A stretch of 7,509 nt of DNA from Gammaproteobacteria bacterium. GTDB lineage: Bacteria; Pseudomonadota; Gammaproteobacteria; Methylococcales; UBA2780. A program made the translations under genes and the position numbers. The notes below the pieces were generated by a model. That model was not told the DNA's origin. It ran no database searches and saw only the letters and a list, made by a program, of their open reading frames with translations. Numbering within the stretch: the stretch's first letter is position 1; every line of letters begins with the position of its first letter. The stretch spans positions 1 through 7,509 of the forward strand of contig QNFJ01000103.1 in the NCBI GenBank assembly GCA_003646305.1, in the 5' to 3' direction. Shown here one piece after another: positions 5,767 through 7,509 of this stretch.

Positions 5767-7437
5767 TTGATGATGAAGATACGCTTTGGTTATGGCTTAG
5801 ATTTAGAGATAGTAGATGATGTTCGACCTTCCTTTGGAGAGGTGGTAGTCGGTTTAAAAGGGATGTTGTCTCTGCTTGAAAGCCAGCTGGGACTCGCGGG
5901 AAGCGATGCCTCTTTTACAACTCGACTGGTGCAATACCATCAAAGCCTTCAGGTGAGTCTGAACAGTTCTCGCTTCTATCACGATTCATTTCAAGCTGAT
6001 CCTTTTGCAAGTACAAAAGCCCTCTTAGATTGGCGTGATGAGCTCTATCTTTCTGGCTGGAATGGCCAGTTTAAGTCTGAGGTTCCATCAAGATTAAAGG
6101 ATCTAGAAGATGTTGAGAAACAGGCTCAAGGTTTTGTTGAGAAAGGAGAGGGAGAACGCCTCCAGCAGGTACTTAGGCAGTTAGAGCAACAGCGCGTCCA
6201 GATTGCAGAAATTGAATTAGTCGACCCTTTAGAGTTGCTTCCTCCTATGTGGCAGAAAGTCATCTCAGTGCTGCAAGAGCATCATGATATCGCCATTTAT
6301 GACATGCCTTCACTACAAAATAGCTGTACCGATAAAAGTGATCTTGGTCTCCTTCAAAAGGCACTTATCAACAGTCAAGAGAGAGCTGATGATGCGAGTA
6401 ACAAGGTGCAGTTATCGGGTGATATTTCTGTTCTAATTGTTAAGGCGGGAGCGACAGCTTTTTCAGCTTCATCCATGAGTAAGTTATTGCATCATGCTCA
6501 ACAGGTAGAAAAGGCTGGAGACTTCTGTCTGCTTGCCGAACAAAATGGCGCTTCACTAGATGCTGCGTTGGAATATGAAGGGTTATTACGTCTTGGGTTT
6601 CAGGCTAACTCTCCTTGGCGACCCGCATTCCAAGTGTTGCCTCTTTGTTTTGAGCTGCTTTGGCAGCCGCTTGACCCCAAAGTGCTGCTGCAGTTTTTAA
6701 ATCACCCGGTTGGACCGATACCTCGGCGAATTCGAAAAAGTCTATCCCAAGTTGTAGCCTCAGAACCAGGCATTGGGGGTGAGCGTTGGACTCATAAAAT
6801 TGCTTCACTTCTTGAAGCAGAGAGAGAAGCTGACCCGAAACAAGCTAAAAAGTTAGAGCAGCAGATTAATTATTGGCTACATTCAGAACGCTATCAGCCG
6901 GAACTAGGTATGCCAACTCAAGAGGCGATTAAGGTAACTGAGCAGCTTTCACAGTGGTTAAGCGGAATGCAGATCAGCTTTGAAGGCAAGCCGGAGGTAT
7001 CTTTGTACACAGCGGCACTTCATCAAGTTCAGGAACTAGGTTTGGTTTTAGGTGATCTTAATAACAGTGGTATGACGGTTATTGATCGTGAAATTCTTCG
7101 CCACCTTATTGAAGATGTTAGGGGTGGTGGAACAGGTTTGGTTGATCGAGTGGCAGAGGTCGGCCCTGATTACCCAGCCATCCAAAAAGCAGAATCAGCG
7201 GCCTCTATTTTGTCTTCAAGAGAGACCATTATCTGGTGGGATTGTCACAAACAGGGAGGTATTCGTAAATCTCACTGGTTGCCTGTGGAAAAGAAAGCAT
7301 TGGCTGCAGAAGGCATTCAGCTCTGGTCAGAACAAAAGCAATTAACACTGCAAGGTCGAGGTTGGTTACGGCCCATTCTAAATGCAAAGAAACAGCTGTC
7401 TCGCGTCAATTACTTTGTCCGGTTTGACGACAATTAG
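5767..7437 (+). CDS. Truncated AddB-like PD-(D/E)XK nuclease family protein
   Basis: The frame encodes 556 residues. FGEVVVGLKGMLSLLESQLGL (23-43) near the N-terminus, RFYHDSFQADPF...LLDWRDELYLSGW (69-98), SPWRPAFQVLPLCFELLWQPLDPKVLLQFL (282-311, written here in parts) and TIIWWD (487-492) fit large AddB/RexB-like proteins. In those the N-terminal part is an inactive helicase fold and the nuclease is C-terminal; they partner UvrD-type AddA helicases in DNA end processing. The full family is, as I recall, 850-1000 residues. Here the nuclease domain is missing and the expected hydrophobic strand after RPILNAKKQL (535-544) is replaced by SRVNYFVRFDDN and a stop. The protein is therefore probably cut off by an insertion at 7397. 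AAGGA (5755-5759) precedes TTG 5767 by seven and ATG 5770 by ten bases; either may be the start. A functional product is doubtful. Confidence 0.7.
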   Translation: MMMKIRFGYGLDLEIVDDVRPSFGEVVVGLKGMLSLLESQLGLAGSDASFTTRLVQYHQSLQVSLNSSRFYHDSFQADPFASTKALLDWRDELYLSGWNGQFKSEVPSRLKDLEDVEKQAQGFVEKGEGERLQQVLRQLEQQRVQIAEIELVDPLELLPPMWQKVISVLQEHHDIAIYDMPSLQNSCTDKSDLGLLQKALINSQERADDASNKVQLSGDISVLIVKAGATAFSASSMSKLLHHAQQVEKAGDFCLLAEQNGASLDAALEYEGLLRLGFQANSPWRPAFQVLPLCFELLWQPLDPKVLLQFLNHPVGPIPRRIRKSLSQVVASEPGIGGERWTHKIASLLEAEREADPKQAKKLEQQINYWLHSERYQPELGMPTQEAIKVTEQLSQWLSGMQISFEGKPEVSLYTAALHQVQELGLVLGDLNNSGMTVIDREILRHLIEDVRGGGTGLVDRVAEVGPDYPAIQKAESAASILSSRETIIWWDCHKQGGIRKSHWLPVEKKALAAEGIQLWSEQKQLTLQGRGWLRPILNAKKQLSRVNYFVRFDDN

Positions 7438-7509
7438 GATGGCCGGTTGAGTGTTTGTTTTTTTATGTCATTTTTTCCTGATGTTTTTTCCTATAACTGT
7501 CGCCATCTA
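7397..7509. mobile_element. Possible terminus of a Tn7/Tn5053-type transposon, continuing beyond the window
   Basis: From 7397 the sequence starts TGTCTCG. It holds two tandem 24-base units, 7404-7427 and 7428-7451, both with CG-CAATTA...TG-CCGGTT at the same offsets (16 of 24 bases identical, all within the first 21). A TGT terminus followed by regularly spaced repeats is how TnsB/TniA/MuA-type transposases mark their ends. The junction coincides with the loss of family-like protein sequence in the AddB-like frame. A T-rich stretch with TTTTTTCCT twice (7471-7479, 7484-7492) follows. The transposase genes and the other end are not in view, so the family is inferred. Confidence 0.45.

Noticed and set aside
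6605..6808. Open frames antisense to, or in other phases of, the AddB-like, umuC, umuD and first Tat genes
   Set aside because: They overlap clearly coding sequence, lack ribosome binding sites and have no family-like motifs.
1..7509. tRNA, rRNA or CRISPR array
   Set aside because: No cloverleaf, rRNA-like sequence or regularly spaced identical repeats with unique spacers were found by eye on either strand.

Overview
The window looks like an accessory region of a gammaproteobacterial chromosome, plasmid or integrative element. The moderate, rather AT-leaning base composition, the UmuDC pair and the remnants of two kinds of mobile DNA at the edges suggest a marine or environmental gammaproteobacterium. 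That is inference; nothing here fixes the genus.

Bases 1-150 hold the 3' end of a small transposase gene, probably IS200/IS605-type TnpA, followed by short palindromes that fit the folded right end of such an element. Bases 150-422 contain no gene but are highly structured: a strong intrinsic terminator at 262-295 with no gene in front of it, two diverged copies of a ~33 bp motif, and two sets of mutually exclusive hairpins. The last hairpin ends just before the ribosome binding site of the first gene.

Bases 423-1602 carry two tandem paralogous genes for acidic, Tat-exported proteins of unknown function, apparently translationally coupled. A small 34-codon gene (1754-1858) with an excellent Shine-Dalgarno follows. 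Its stop overlaps, tail to tail, the stop of a minus-strand error-prone polymerase V operon: umuD (3143-3751) then umuC (1853-3142). UmuC has its catalytic and clamp-binding motifs. UmuD has every residue needed for self-cleavage but carries an extra ~63-residue basic N-terminus. The operon has a good promoter and one perfect LexA half-site at its very short leader.

Divergent from umuD, four plus-strand genes run to the end: a GIY-YIG/T5orf172-like nuclease-fold protein (3870/3903-4625), a 100-residue unknown protein (4711-5013), a HEPN-domain protein with an intact RNxxxH motif (5039-5722) and the N-terminal part of an AddB-like PD-(D/E)XK nuclease family protein (5767-7437). Spacing of 25-85 bases suggests one operon. 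The combination of a GIY-YIG fold, a HEPN putative RNase and an AddB-like DNA-processing protein is what one sees in defence or accessory islands, but the module's role is inferred only.

The AddB-like reading frame appears to be broken at about base 7397. From there the sequence starts with TGTC and contains two 24-base-spaced repeats, as at the terminus of a Tn7/Tn5053-type transposon that would continue beyond the window.
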